Position numbers and translations under genes: made by a program. Positions 9,799 to 18,333 of a stretch of DNA of 64,000 nt are shown here, piece after piece. Origin of the DNA: Anaeromassilibacillus senegalensis (GTDB taxonomy: Bacteria; Bacillota; Clostridia; Oscillospirales; Acutalibacteraceae); the NCBI RefSeq assembly GCF_001261775.1, contig NZ_LN868537.1, positions 806,001-870,000 on the forward strand. The letters run 5' to 3'. The notes under the pieces were generated by a model. It ran no database searches, had not been told where the DNA came from, and worked only from the letters and a program-made list of their open reading frames with translations. Every line of letters begins with the position of its first letter. The first letter of the stretch is position 1.

Positions 9799-10842
9799 TT
9801 ACAGCTTTTCTACCTCTTTGACCAGCTCGTCCACCAGCTGTTCCTCCGGCACTTTGCGGATTACCTCTCCCTTTTTAAAGAGCAGGCCAACGCCGTCTCC
9901 TCCCGCAATGCCGATGTCCGCTTCACGCGCTTCTCCGGGACCGTTGACCACACAGCCCATCACTGCCACTTTAATCGGCTTCTTGCAGCCTGCAAGGCGC
10001 TTTTCCACCTCCGCGGCAATGCCGATCAGATCGATTCTCGTGCGCCCGCAGGTCGGGCAGGAAACAAACTGTACCCCCTCCGAGCGCAGATTCAGCGCCT
10101 TCAGGATGTCGAAGCCTGCAGCGACCTCTTTGACCGGATCCGCCGTCAGGGAAACGCGGATCGTATCCCCAATCCCACGCTGTAACAGGGAGCCAATACC
10201 GATGGCTGATTTAATCAGGCCCATGCGTTCTGTGCCCGCTTCCGTCACCCCGAGGTGCAGCGGATAGGTACAGCTTTGCGCACACAATTCATAGGCGCGG
10301 ATCATGGTATCCACGTCAGAGGATTTGATGGAAAGGATGATGTCATTAAAATTAAAGCGTTCCAACAGGGACGCATGGTATAGCGCGCTTTCCACCAGCG
10401 CCTCCGGCGTGGGGCTTCCATATTTCGCCAGGATTTCTTTTTCCAGCGACCCGGAATTGACGCCGATCCGAATCGGAATCCGCTGTTTCCGGCAGGCGTC
10501 CGCCACCGCCTTTACGTGTTCGTCGTCCCCGATATTGCCGGGGTTAATGCGGATTTTGTCGATCCCCGCGGCAACGGATTCCAACGCCAGCCGATAGTCA
10601 AAATGAATATCTGCAACCAGAGGGATTTGAACCGCCTGTTTGATTGCAGGAATCAGCGCGACCGCCTCCCGGTTGGGGATCGCCGCGCGGATGATCTCAC
10701 ATCCGGCCTGTTCCAGCGCTTTTGCCTGCCGAACATTGCCTTCTATATCCGACGCCGGCACGTTCAGCATAGACTGTACGCTGACGGGCGCGCCGCCGCC
10801 CATGGCCACGCCGCCCACCAGCACCTGTTTTGACTTCCGCAC
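9799..10842 (-). CDS. ispG: 4-Hydroxy-3-methylbut-2-en-1-yl diphosphate synthase
   Basis: [4Fe-4S] enzyme of the MEP isoprenoid pathway that converts MEcPP to HMBPP. The start is GTG at 10842, which overlaps the rseP stop as TAGTG and gives 347 residues; AAAGGA lies upstream. Family signatures seen: [17 protein letters not shown] at the N-terminus, the TIM-barrel segment [10 protein letters not shown], and the cluster cysteines in [14 protein letters not shown] and [16 protein letters not shown]. Together with dxr, two genes upstream, it shows that this organism makes isoprenoids by the MEP route. Longer readings into rseP have no ribosome binding site. Confidence 0.95.
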   Translation of the reverse strand: MRKSKQVLVGGVAMGGGAPVSVQSMLNVPASDIEGNVRQAKALEQAGCEIIRAAIPNREAVALIPAIKQAVQIPLVADIHFDYRLALESVAAGIDKIRINPGNIGDDEHVKAVADACRKQRIPIRIGVNSGSLEKEILAKYGSPTPEALVESALYHASLLERFNFNDIILSIKSSDVDTMIRAYELCAQSCTYPLHLGVTEAGTERMGLIKSAIGIGSLLQRGIGDTIRVSLTADPVKEVAAGFDILKALNLRSEGVQFVSCPTCGRTRIDLIGIAAEVEKRLAGCKKPIKVAVMGCVVNGPGEAREADIGIAGGDGVGLLFKKGEVIRKVPEEQLVDELVKEVEKL

Positions 10843-11921
10843 TATCCACCAAGTCCTTTCCCTGTCACCAGCCGCAGAATATCGCTGAAGGTGATGACCA
10901 CCATTAAGCACATCAGCAATACAAAGCCGGCCGCGTTGACCCAGCCCTCATATTTGGGATTGATCGGCTTGCGGCGCACCGCTTCCACAACCAGGAAGAC
11001 CAGCCGCCCGCCGTCCAATGCCGGAAACGGCAGCAGGTTGACCACGCCCAGGTTGACCGTGATAATCATCATCATATACAGAATATTATTAATCGCGGTG
11101 CCAAAGCTCTGCGCCAGGCCCTGTGAGGCGACCTCTCCAATGGCGCTAGCCGCGCCGACCGGACCCGCCATATCATTCAAGCCAAACTGGCCGCTCAAAA
11201 GCCCCGCCAGGCTGTACCAGACCATCCGCACAGTGGAGACCGTATCCTGCCAGGATTTCACGAGCAGCGTTCCCACATTTTTCTGGATCGGCTCCACGTA
11301 AAAGTCAAGCATCAGCATCGGCTTTCCGTTGTTATCTTTTGTGTTGAATTTTACGTCCTGGAAGGTGATTGTCTGTCCATCGCGTAAAACTTCAACATCC
11401 ACGGAATCCGGGTTTGCCGTGGCCAGTGCAAAGCTCAAATCGCGGTCCGTATTCACTTTATAGCCGTCCACACTTGTAAATGTATCGCCAATCTGTAAGC
11501 CCGCGGCCTGTGTCGCCGCCCCGTCCTGAAACTTTCCAATGGTCGTAGAATTAAACGCGGGCTGCTGGCCCAGCAGAATCATCATCAAGACAAGACCGAG
11601 CACGATGTTCATCACCGCACCCATAACGACTACCAGAATACGCTTCCAAACCGGCTTACTGCCAAACGCGCCTTCCTCCGAGCTGTCCTCATCCTCGCCC
11701 TCCATGGCACAGAAGCCGCCGATGGGCAGCAGGCGGAGCGCATACTTCGTTTCCCCTTTCTGGAAATGAAACAGCGTCGGCCCCATCCCAATGGCAAACT
11801 CATTGACCCTTATGCCGGAGAGTTTTGCCGTGATAAAATGACCGAACTCATGGATGAAGACGATAAATCCGAAAAGCAGAACCGCTATGATTACCAATAA
11901 AACCTGTAAAATAATGATCAC
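10842..11921 (-). CDS. rseP: Site-2 intramembrane zinc metalloprotease
   Basis: Membrane-embedded protease that cleaves anti-sigma factors or signal peptides within the lipid bilayer (RseP/RasP family). The zinc motif HEFGHF is in the first membrane segment, a PDZ domain occupies about residues 110-190 (DTFTSVDGYKVNTDRDL), and the second metal-ligand motif NLLPFPALDGGRL is in a later membrane helix, followed by a final helix. I chose the GTG at 11921, seven bases after the dxr stop. It has no strong Shine-Dalgarno, so reinitiation after dxr is likely; a TTG a few codons further in is an alternative. Confidence 0.92.
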   Translation of the reverse strand: MIIILQVLLVIIAVLLFGFIVFIHEFGHFITAKLSGIRVNEFAIGMGPTLFHFQKGETKYALRLLPIGGFCAMEGEDEDSSEEGAFGSKPVWKRILVVVMGAVMNIVLGLVLMMILLGQQPAFNSTTIGKFQDGAATQAAGLQIGDTFTSVDGYKVNTDRDLSFALATANPDSVDVEVLRDGQTITFQDVKFNTKDNNGKPMLMLDFYVEPIQKNVGTLLVKSWQDTVSTVRMVWYSLAGLLSGQFGLNDMAGPVGAASAIGEVASQGLAQSFGTAINNILYMMMIITVNLGVVNLLPFPALDGGRLVFLVVEAVRRKPINPKYEGWVNAAGFVLLMCLMVVITFSDILRLVTGKGLGG

Positions 11922-11925
11922 CTCG

Positions 11926-13077
11926 TCAGTTCGCCGCCCGCAGCACGAATTCCCGCGCCGCCGCATCGGCGTTCAATATATCATCGACGGACGCAATTTG
12001 TTTCACATCCGGTTGATGTTCCATCGCCTGTGTTACCAATTCACCAAGCCGCGGCAGGGAAATCCGATGCTCCAGGAACAGGCGCACCGCCTCTTCGTTT
12101 GCACCATTCGCCGCCGCTGGGGCCAAACCGCCGCGCTCCAATGCACGCCGGCAGGCGCGCAGGCAGGTGAAGGTCTCCATGTCCGGCTCTCGAAAGGTCA
12201 GCGTCCCGCATTTAATCAAATCCAGTTGCTCCACGGAAGAAGCCATTCGCTGCGGCCAGGTCAGCGCATATTGAATGGGAATGCGCATATCCGGCACGCC
12301 GAGCTGCGCAATTACTGAATGGTCCTGGTATTCAACCATGGAATGCACGATGCTTTCCCGATGTACGACCACGTCTACCTGTTCACCCGGCAGGCCAAAC
12401 AGCCAACAGGCTTCCATCACTTCCAGCCCTTTGTTCATTAACGTGGCGGAATCAATGGTTACCTTTGACCCCATATTCCAGTTTGGATGCTTCAGGGCCT
12501 GTTCCGGCGTCACCTGCGCCAATTCCTCTTTTGTCATGCCGAAGCACGGGCCGCCGGAAGCCGTCAGAATGATGCGCTTCACTGCCTTCTTTTCCGGGCA
12601 GCCCTGCAAACATTGAAAGACCGCGGAATGTTCGCTGTCCACGGGAAGAATTTTGACACCGCGCGCCTTTGCTTCCGCCATGACCAGCGCACCGCCCGCC
12701 ACCAGCGTTTCCTTATTGGCAAGCGCCACATCCTTGCCGGCACGGACCGCCGCCAATGTCGGCAGTAAGCCGACCATCCCCACTACTGCGTTGCAAACAA
12801 CATCCGCGGGGGCAAAAGAAGCGGCTTCGCAAAGTCCTTCCATGCCCTGCACCACCCGCACCGGGGTGTCCGCAACGGCAAGCCGGAGCTTTTTGGCCGC
12901 ATCTAAGTCAAAAACCGCAACAAGTTGCGGTTTGAATTCTCTGATTTGATTTTCAAGAAGCGATACATTGCGGTTTGCCGCAAGGGCGCACACCTTTAAA
13001 TCCAGGCGGCGCGCCACATCGAGCGTTTGCAAGCCGATGGAGCCCGTTGCGCCCAACAGGGAAAGGTTTTGTTTCAT
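11926..13077 (-). CDS. dxr: 1-Deoxy-D-xylulose 5-phosphate reductoisomerase
   Basis: NADPH-dependent enzyme that makes 2-C-methyl-D-erythritol 4-phosphate, the second step of the MEP pathway. The 383-residue protein begins LSLLGATGSIGLQTLDV (Rossmann nucleotide-binding loop), contains LPVDSEHSAVFQ (metal and substrate ligands) and LTASGGPCFG (flexible loop), and has the NPNWNMG-like segment KHPNWNMGSKVTIDSATLMNKGLE. The ATG at 13077 has GGAAGGGG six bases upstream. A terminator-like hairpin lies directly before it. Confidence 0.96.
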   Translation of the reverse strand: MKQNLSLLGATGSIGLQTLDVARRLDLKVCALAANRNVSLLENQIREFKPQLVAVFDLDAAKKLRLAVADTPVRVVQGMEGLCEAASFAPADVVCNAVVGMVGLLPTLAAVRAGKDVALANKETLVAGGALVMAEAKARGVKILPVDSEHSAVFQCLQGCPEKKAVKRIILTASGGPCFGMTKEELAQVTPEQALKHPNWNMGSKVTIDSATLMNKGLEVMEACWLFGLPGEQVDVVVHRESIVHSMVEYQDHSVIAQLGVPDMRIPIQYALTWPQRMASSVEQLDLIKCGTLTFREPDMETFTCLRACRRALERGGLAPAAANGANEEAVRLFLEHRISLPRLGELVTQAMEHQPDVKQIASVDDILNADAAAREFVLRAAN

Positions 13078-13093
13078 AGGAGTCCCCTTCCAC

Positions 13094-13140
13094 AAAAAAG
13101 AGCACAGACCCTTATCTGTTTTTCAGAATCTGTCCTCTTT
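13094..13140 (-). terminator. Intrinsic-terminator-like hairpin inside the operon, cdsA/dxr junction
   Basis: On the minus strand AAAGAG-G-ACAGA pairs with TCTGT-G-CTCTTT around a loop of about 20 bases, with one G/G mismatch, and runs into a stretch of Ts (A-tract at 13094-13099 on the plus strand). It lies between the cdsA stop and the dxr ribosome binding site. There is almost no room for a new promoter before dxr, so partial termination or attenuation within the operon is the likeliest role. Confidence 0.65.
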
Positions 13141-13168
13141 ATGAAGTATTATGAACGACTTGCTCGTT

Positions 13169-13993
13169 TTATATAACAACAATCGGAAAAAACTGCACCC
13201 AAAAATACACGAAGGGCGCTACAAAAATTACACTGTCGAACCGGTCCAGAATGCCGCCGTGCCCGGGGATCACTTCCCCAAAATCCTTAATATGACAGCT
13301 CCGTTTGATCAAGGAGAAGCTCAGGTCTCCAATCACCGAAAGCGCTGCGCCAACCAGTCCGATCACAAACAGGGAAACGTACGAAATCTGCACCTGATAC
13401 GCATAGAATATCGCGTGAAAAATGTATCCGAAGACCAGCATTGCCGCAATGTCTAAAACAAAGCCGCCAACCAGGCCTTCCACCGTCTTTTTGGGGCTGA
13501 TCTGTGGACAAAGCTTGTGCTTACCCAGAAAACTTCCCGCAAAAAACGCGCCGACATCCGCAATCCATGCGGAAAAAATGGCGATGATCACATAGAACAT
13601 GCCGTGGTTATGCCCCATAGAACGCAGGCCGACCAGCGTCTCCAGCGCCGTGGGGATCAGCAGGGTCATGCTGTACACCACGCCGATCTCCCGGAAGGTA
13701 AACATCTGATGGTAAAAAATCAGGGACACAAACAGGATCACCGTATAAATATAATAGACTGCCTGCTGCCAGACCGGATCCTGCACCAGCGGCAGCACGG
13801 CGGCGAACACCGCGCTGGGCAACAGCAGGATGGAATTCTTCGACATGCCCAGGGCAGAAATAATTTCCACCACGCCCATCACCGAGATCAAAGAAATCGC
13901 CAGGTTGAGCGCCATGGGAAAAGAGCGGTTAAAAATGACAATTGCCAGTAAAAAAACCACCAATGCCGCGCCGGAAGCCACTCTCGATTTCAA
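13169..13993 (-). CDS. cdsA: Phosphatidate cytidylyltransferase
   Basis: Integral membrane enzyme that makes CDP-diacylglycerol, the precursor of most phospholipids. The 274 residues consist largely of hydrophobic helices, and the C-terminal family signature is seen as SVIGDLSFSLIKR followed by KDFGEVIPGHGGILDRFDS. The start is TTG at 13993, six bases behind GGAGGG and immediately after the uppS stop (TAATTG). Its position between uppS and dxr is the classical Gram-positive order. Confidence 0.94.
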   Translation of the reverse strand: MKSRVASGAALVVFLLAIVIFNRSFPMALNLAISLISVMGVVEIISALGMSKNSILLLPSAVFAAVLPLVQDPVWQQAVYYIYTVILFVSLIFYHQMFTFREIGVVYSMTLLIPTALETLVGLRSMGHNHGMFYVIIAIFSAWIADVGAFFAGSFLGKHKLCPQISPKKTVEGLVGGFVLDIAAMLVFGYIFHAIFYAYQVQISYVSLFVIGLVGAALSVIGDLSFSLIKRSCHIKDFGEVIPGHGGILDRFDSVIFVAPFVYFWVQFFPIVVI

Positions 13994-14722
13994 TTAAATC
14001 CCTCCAAAGCGCCTGTTTCGCTGTGCGAATTCCATCAGGGCGCGGTCCAAATCTTTTGTGGTAAAGTCCGGCCACAGGATATCCATACTTACATATTCAC
14101 TGTACGCGGACTGCCAGAGCAGAAAATTGGAAGTACGATTCTCTCCGCTGGGCCGAATAATTAAATCGGGGTCGGGCTGTCCCGCGGTGTAGAGACGCTT
14201 TTCAATCAGTGCTTCATTAATATCCTCCGGCACCAGGCTGCCGGCCGCCACCTCCCGCGCCAATTGGCGCATTGCATTCGCCAGCTCCGCCCTGCCGCCA
14301 TAATTCATGGCGATGTTGAGCACCATACCCGTCTTATCTTTGGAAGACTCCTCCGTGCGCCGGATCAAATCCTGCAAATTCGGCGCAAACGCAGACGTAT
14401 CACCAATAAAACGCGTGCGAATGTTTTCATCTGTGAAATCCCGGAGCGCTTCCTCCATGTACTGTTTAAAAAGGCGCATCAACGCCGTTACCTCGTCCTG
14501 CGGACGCTTCCAGTTCTCTGTGGAAAACGCGTAAACCGTCAAATACGGGATACCGATTCTGCTGCAGTACCGGGCAATCGTGCGGAACGTATTGGCGCCG
14601 GCCGTATGGCCCGCTGGGCGCGGCAAGCCGCGCTTTTTGGCCCAACGGCCGTTGCCGTCCATGATGATTCCCAGATGGTTTGGCAGCATTGCCGTTCCCA
14701 GCTTTTGATTTGAAGCTTTCAT
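13994..14722 (-). CDS. uppS: Isoprenyl transferase (undecaprenyl diphosphate synthase)
   Basis: Cis-prenyltransferase that makes the C55 lipid carrier for peptidoglycan and other wall polymers. The N-terminal HLGIIMDGNGRWAKKRG holds the catalytic Asp and substrate loop, and the C-terminal signature DPDLIIRPSGENRTSNFLLWQ is intact; the 242-residue length is normal. AGGA lies eight bases before the ATG. A second Met at residue 12, just before the conserved region, is a less likely start. Confidence 0.95.
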   Translation of the reverse strand: MKASNQKLGTAMLPNHLGIIMDGNGRWAKKRGLPRPAGHTAGANTFRTIARYCSRIGIPYLTVYAFSTENWKRPQDEVTALMRLFKQYMEEALRDFTDENIRTRFIGDTSAFAPNLQDLIRRTEESSKDKTGMVLNIAMNYGGRAELANAMRQLAREVAAGSLVPEDINEALIEKRLYTAGQPDPDLIIRPSGENRTSNFLLWQSAYSEYVSMDILWPDFTTKDLDRALMEFAQRNRRFGGI

Positions 14723-14783
14723 GCCATCCGTCCTGTCTTCCTATTAATACGCAAAAGGGGGATAGGTTCATTCCGGAAAACAG

Positions 14784-15338
14784 TTAGATTTCCATCAATT
14801 CCTTTTCTTTTTTTGCAAAGATCGCATCCATCTCTTTGGTGTACTTGTCCGTGAGATCCTGGGTCTTCTTCTCCGCCTTTTTGAGCTCGTCCTCGCTCAG
14901 CTCCGCTTTTTTCTCCATGGCTTTCAGTTTTTCCATTGCGTCGCGGCGAATGTTGCGAACCGCAATTTTGGCCTCTTCCGCCATTTTGCTGATCTCCTTG
15001 ACCAGCTCCTTACGGCGATCCTCCGTCAGCTGCGGGAAGATCATACGAATTGTCTTTCCATCGCTCTGCGGATTGATGCCGATATCGGACGTCTGGATCG
15101 CCTTTTCAATGGCGCGGCAGACAGAGGCATCCCAGGGCTGGATCACCAGTACGCGCGCTTCCGCAACAGACACGGCCGCGAGCTGGTTGACCGCTGTGGG
15201 CGTGCCGTAATAATCGACCTTAACTTTTTCCAAAACTGCCGGGTTTGCTCTTCCCGCACGGATTCCCGCATAGGCATGGGACAGATTGGAAGCGCTTTTT
15301 TCCATGCGCTCTTCCGCATTTTTCAGTACTTCTTTCAT
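14784..15338 (-). CDS. frr: Ribosome recycling factor
   Basis: Cytosolic factor that, with EF-G, splits the post-termination ribosome. At 184 residues it has the normal size. The N-terminal helix (EERMEKSASNLSHAYAGIRAGRANPAVLEKV), the domain II region VDYYGTPTAVNQLAAV, and the C-terminal charged helices are clear. Its ATG follows the pyrH stop codon directly (TAAATG), the usual pyrH-frr pairing. A 61-nt gap separates it from uppS. Confidence 0.97.
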   Translation of the reverse strand: MKEVLKNAEERMEKSASNLSHAYAGIRAGRANPAVLEKVKVDYYGTPTAVNQLAAVSVAEARVLVIQPWDASVCRAIEKAIQTSDIGINPQSDGKTIRMIFPQLTEDRRKELVKEISKMAEEAKIAVRNIRRDAMEKLKAMEKKAELSEDELKKAEKKTQDLTDKYTKEMDAIFAKKEKELMEI

Positions 15339-16052
15339 TTACATATCCTCCTTCACAATTGTGCCAATTGCTTCGCCGCAAACTGCTTTTTTGATGTTTT
15401 CCGGGTCATCAATGCTGAATACCAAAATCGGGATGTGATTGTCCTTGCACATGGAAGCCGCCGTGCTGTCCATGACTTTTAAATCCCGATTTAAAACGTC
15501 CATAAAGGAAAGCGAATCAAATTTGACCGCATCGGGGTTCTTTTTGGGGTCGCTGTCGTAAACGCCGTCGACCATCGTCGCCTTTAAAATAATATCCGCG
15601 TCAATTTCCGCCGCGCGCAGGGACGCTGCCGTATCCGTGGAGAAGAACGGATTGCCTGTGCCGCAGCCGAACACCACCACGCGCCCTTTTTCCAAATGCC
15701 GCACGGCGCGGTTGCGAATATAAGGCTCTGCAACCTGCTGCATGGAAATCGCCGTCTGCACGCGCACCGTTACACCCAGCTGCTCCAGCGCGTCCGCAAC
15801 GCCGAGCGCGTTGATGGTCGTCGCCAGCATGCCCATGTGATCCGCGCGGGTGCGGTCCATTTTACCGCTGCTGCGGCCACGCCAGAAATTACCGCCGCCC
15901 ACAACGATGGCAATTTCCGTGCCCATATCCACACACTCTTTGATCGGCTTGCAAATCTTCAGAACCGTATCGAAATCAATCCCGTGGGACTCCTGTCCCG
16001 CAAGGGATTCCCCGCTCAATTTTAAAAGAACCCGTTTATATTTAGGCTGCAA
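15339..16052 (-). CDS. pyrH: UMP kinase
   Basis: Amino-acid-kinase-fold enzyme that phosphorylates UMP to UDP. Visible motifs are [13 protein letters not shown] (phosphate loop), [36 protein letters not shown], and [18 protein letters not shown] place the start at TTG 16052, because AGGAG lies nine bases upstream; the in-frame TTG three codons earlier (16061) touches that AGGAG and has no spacing. First gene of the long operon, behind a recognisable promoter. Confidence 0.95.
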   Translation of the reverse strand: MQPKYKRVLLKLSGESLAGQESHGIDFDTVLKICKPIKECVDMGTEIAIVVGGGNFWRGRSSGKMDRTRADHMGMLATTINALGVADALEQLGVTVRVQTAISMQQVAEPYIRNRAVRHLEKGRVVVFGCGTGNPFFSTDTAASLRAAEIDADIILKATMVDGVYDSDPKKNPDAVKFDSLSFMDVLNRDLKVMDSTAASMCKDNHIPILVFSIDDPENIKKAVCGEAIGTIVKEDM

Positions 16053-16103
16053 ATTGAACAACTCCTACTATAAATTTTTGTAAAATTGGTTTGGACTTCT
16101 ATT

Positions 16104-16132
16104 ATTTTACAATATGTATTTCGCAATGTAAA
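16104..16132 (-). promoter_or_regulatory. Promoter of the pyrH-polC operon
   Basis: On the minus strand TTTACA (16127-16132), a 17-bp spacer and TAAAAT (16104-16109) form a sigma-A-type promoter about 50 bases upstream of the pyrH TTG. It lies after the sigG terminator, so the long operon has its own start. The opposite strand shows no gene here. Confidence 0.75.
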
Positions 16133-16193
16133 GTCTTTCCGCCGCAATTCACCTATTATTCACAAGTGTGCCGGATCAGGCCGCAGAACCAAT

Positions 16194-16222
16194 AAAAAAG
16201 ACAGGGTCTTCCCTGTCTTTTT
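16194..16222 (-). terminator. Intrinsic terminator after sigG
   Basis: GACAGGG and CCCTGTC, extended by A/T pairs, enclose a four-base loop; on the minus strand the hairpin ends in a run of six Ts. It begins six bases after the sigG stop codon and separates sigG from the pyrH promoter. Confidence 0.9.
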
Positions 16223-16227
16223 CTTCC

Positions 16228-16995
16228 TTATATATCCTTTTTGATTTTACTGAGCGCACCTTTTTCCAATCTTGAGACCTGCGCCTGGCTGATCCCGATT
16301 TCCGCTGCTACCTCCATCTGGGTCTTGCCGCGGAAAAACCGCATGGTCAAAATCCGCTTTTCCCGGTCGCTCAGATCGCTGATGGCTTCCTTCAAGGCAA
16401 TTTCATCCAGCCAGTTGCTGTCGTCGTTGTTGTCTCCCACCTGATCCATCACATAGATGGTGTCTCCCCCGTCGGAAAAAACCGGCTCGTACAGGGAGAC
16501 TGGTTCCACGATGGATTCCAGTGCAAGTACGACATCCTCCCGGGGAAGGTCCAGCTCTTTGGCAATCTCGTCGATCGTAGGTTCCCGGTTGTTTTGAGCA
16601 GTCATGCGCTCCTTGGCCTGCATCGCTTTGTATGCGGTATCCCGCAGGGACCGGCTGACCCGGATGCTGTTGTTATCCCGCAGGTAGCGCCGGATCTCGC
16701 CAATGATCATGGGAACGCCGTAGGTAGAAAACCGCACGCCCTGGCTCATATCAAAATGGTCGATCGCCTTGATTAAGCCGATGCATCCCACCTGGAACAG
16801 GTCGTCCAGGTTTTCTCCGCGGTTGGTAAAGCGCTGGATCACGCTGAGCACCAATCGGAGGTTGCCGTTGATCAATTCTTCTCTTGCACGCATGTCGCCA
16901 TCCTTCACGCGCGTCAGGAGCTCTGTTTTTTCCTTTTCGGTCAGCACTTTCAACTTTGCTGTATTTACGCCGCAAATGTCCACTTTGTTATACAC
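16228..16995 (-). CDS. sigG: Sporulation sigma factor G (late forespore)
   Basis: Forespore-specific sigma-70 family factor of 255 residues. The N-terminus YNKVDICGVNTAKLKVLTEKE is a hallmark of SigG. Region 2 (NLRLVLSVIQRFTNRGENLDDLFQVGCIGLIKAID and YGVPMIIGEIRRYLRD), region 3, and the region 4 helix-turn-helix (KTQMEVAAEIGISQAQVSRLEK) are complete. The start is GTG at 16995, nine bases behind GGGAGG. It is separated by ppa from ymxH and lies about 30 kb from spoIIGA-sigE, with which it is often clustered in other spore formers. Confidence 0.95.
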   Translation of the reverse strand: MYNKVDICGVNTAKLKVLTEKEKTELLTRVKDGDMRAREELINGNLRLVLSVIQRFTNRGENLDDLFQVGCIGLIKAIDHFDMSQGVRFSTYGVPMIIGEIRRYLRDNNSIRVSRSLRDTAYKAMQAKERMTAQNNREPTIDEIAKELDLPREDVVLALESIVEPVSLYEPVFSDGGDTIYVMDQVGDNNDDSNWLDEIALKEAISDLSDREKRILTMRFFRGKTQMEVAAEIGISQAQVSRLEKGALSKIKKDI

Positions 16996-17026
16996 TGCAC
17001 ATTGCCTCCCGTCTTCTATTCGCAAT

Positions 17027-17056
17027 CAGTATTGCCATGAACCGGAAGGAACATGC
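17027..17056 (-). promoter_or_regulatory. Candidate forespore (sigma-F/G) promoter of sigG
   Basis: Minus strand: GCATG (17052-17056), 18 bases, then AATACTG (17027-17033). This resembles the forespore pattern GHATR-N18-CATNMTA, with mismatches at both ends of the -10. It lies about 30 bases upstream of the GTG start. A very similar arrangement precedes ymxH. Confidence 0.4.
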
Positions 17057-17101
17057 ACAGGGAAAACCCAAAGGAGCATCTGACTCAACCAGCAAAAATG
17101 G

Positions 17102-17128
17102 AAAAAGCCGGACGGTGTCCGGCTTTTT
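17102..17128 (-). terminator. Intrinsic terminator after ppa
   Basis: AAAAAGCCGGAC and GTCCGGCTTTTT form a 12-bp stem with a three-base loop. It is symmetrical, so it could work on both strands. It lies 37 bases beyond the ppa stop and upstream of sigG. Confidence 0.92.
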
Positions 17129-17164
17129 ATGATCTGTCAAGCTGATTAAAAATTTATTTTATTT

Positions 17165-17695
17165 TCAGCGGCAATAATTTTCGAGATAGCTGTCCAGACT
17201 CTCCTGAATGATCTGTTTGGCCGCTTCGGTGTCTCGCACATTGTCGATAGCCGTCGTCTTTCCCTCCAAAGCTTTATAAACAGAAAAGAAATGCGACATT
17301 TCATCAAAAATATGCTTGGGAAGCTCGCCGATATCCCTGTAACCGTTATAAGTCGGGTCGTTGAACGGAATGGCTATAATCTTTTCATCTTTGAAGCCGC
17401 TGTCCTCCATGCTGATGACGCCGATGGGATAGCAGCGCACCAAAGACAGCGGGTGGATGTTCTCCGAGCAGAGCACCAGCACGTCCAGAGGATCGTGGTC
17501 CGCGGCGTAGGTCCGCGGGATGAAGCCGTAATTCGCCGGATAGTGCGTCGAGGTATACAGGACGCGGTCCAGGCAGAGCAGGCCCGTCTCCTTATCCAGC
17601 TCATATTTTGCCTTGCTTCCCTTGGTGATTTCGATTACCGCACAAAAGTCGTCTGTTTTAATGCGCTTCGGCGATATATCGTGCCAGATATTCAT
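17165..17695 (-). CDS. ppa: Inorganic pyrophosphatase (family I)
   Basis: Soluble Mg-dependent enzyme that hydrolyses pyrophosphate released by biosynthetic reactions. At 176 residues it fits the short family I type. Seen: KGSKAKYELDKETGLLCLDRVLY, HYPANYGFIPRTYAADHDPLDVLVL (metal-binding Asp cluster) and EDSGFKDEKIIAIPF. AGGAGG lies seven bases before the ATG at 17695; another ATG two codons earlier touches the Shine-Dalgarno and is less likely. Confidence 0.94.
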   Translation of the reverse strand: MNIWHDISPKRIKTDDFCAVIEITKGSKAKYELDKETGLLCLDRVLYTSTHYPANYGFIPRTYAADHDPLDVLVLCSENIHPLSLVRCYPIGVISMEDSGFKDEKIIAIPFNDPTYNGYRDIGELPKHIFDEMSHFFSVYKALEGKTTAIDNVRDTEAAKQIIQESLDSYLENYCR

Positions 17696-17746
17696 AAACA
17701 TTCCTCCTTTTTCGGCTGAGCTCCAGACGCAGCCCTCTTGTTTATT

Positions 17747-17783
17747 ATTGTAGCATTTCATACGGAAAGAATCAATTGATTCT
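17747..17783 (-). promoter_or_regulatory. ppa promoter with a 16-bp palindrome over the -35
   Basis: Minus strand: TTGATT (17770-17775), a 17-bp spacer ending in TGC (extended -10), and TACAAT (17747-17752). The perfect palindrome AGAATCAATTGATTCT (17768-17783) covers the -35 box, so a dimeric regulator binding there would block RNA polymerase. The regulator is not known. Confidence 0.65.
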
Positions 17784-17836
17784 ATAGGGTTTATGCAGAT
17801 TCGGACAAATTATGCAGCATTCCACAGGGAAAAGCC

Positions 17837-17866
17837 GCATAGATATAAAGGAAAACCACAATACTT
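17837..17866 (+). promoter_or_regulatory. Candidate forespore (sigma-F/G) promoter of ymxH
   Basis: GCATA (17837-17841), 18 bases, then AATACTT (17860-17866), which parallels the motif before sigG in sequence and spacing. It ends 36 bases before the ymxH ATG. No good sigma-A promoter is visible in the same interval. Confidence 0.45.
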
Positions 17867-17902
17867 TTTAAGATTGCCGGTCTTCCGGCTGGAGGGATTT
17901 CC

Positions 17903-18187
17903 ATGAACTGCAGAATTGCGGATATGCGCCATAAAGAAGTGATCAACGTAAAGGACGGTACGCGCATCGGGCTTGTATGCGATGTGGAAATTGATACCGT
18001 CACCGCCCGGGTGCTGTCGCTCGTCATCTACGGCCGTCTGCGTTTCTTCGGGCTTTTCGGGCGTGAGGACGACATTACCATCAAATGGCAGGATATAGAA
18101 GTCATTGGTGACGAAACCATTCTGGTATGTTATAATGACATTTATCGTGTGAAAAAACGCCCGCGTATATTCGGAGGCGGCGGATAA
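17903..18187 (+). CDS. ymxH: YlmC/YmxH-family sporulation protein, PRC-barrel
   Basis: Small protein of 94 residues with one PRC-barrel-like domain (MRHKEVINVKDGTRIGLVCDVEIDTVTARVLSLVIY). This family occurs mainly in endospore formers and its molecular role is unknown. The C-terminal tail RVKKRPRIFGGGG is basic and glycine-rich. GGAGGG lies six bases before the ATG. Its closeness to sigG fits the sigG-ylmC neighbourhood known from Bacillus. Confidence 0.85.
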   Translation: MNCRIADMRHKEVINVKDGTRIGLVCDVEIDTVTARVLSLVIYGRLRFFGLFGREDDITIKWQDIEVIGDETILVCYNDIYRVKKRPRIFGGGG

Positions 18188-18197
18188 AAAATATTCC

Positions 18198-18226
18198 TTG
18201 CAATTATCGTCGCATTATGCTATAAT
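18198..18226 (+). promoter_or_regulatory. rpsB-tsf promoter
   Basis: TTGCAA (18198-18203), a 17-bp spacer ending in TGC, and TATAAT (18221-18226) make a strong extended sigma-A promoter. The transcript would begin near 18233 and have a leader of about 100 bases with a short palindromic segment around 18270-18286. That leader could hold an S2 autoregulatory element, but I cannot show one. Confidence 0.85.
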
Positions 18227-18333
18227 AATGCGCGCAAAACACACGCCGATGCTGGACGAACCGGTGCTCTTTTAAAAAGAGTTCTGCGTCCTAAATCAAA
18301 GCGCGGCGGAGGAAAAACCAAGGAGGATTTATC

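Noticed and set aside
9749..9799. N-terminal extension of PolC from ATG at 9799
   Set aside because: It would translate a perfect GC hairpin into an Arg/Cys-rich stretch and lacks a ribosome binding site; TTG at 9748 has GGAGG at good spacing.
16996..17025. Longer SigG starting at 17025
   Set aside because: Family members begin at the YNKVDICGVNT segment, and GGGAGG is correctly spaced for GTG at 16995.
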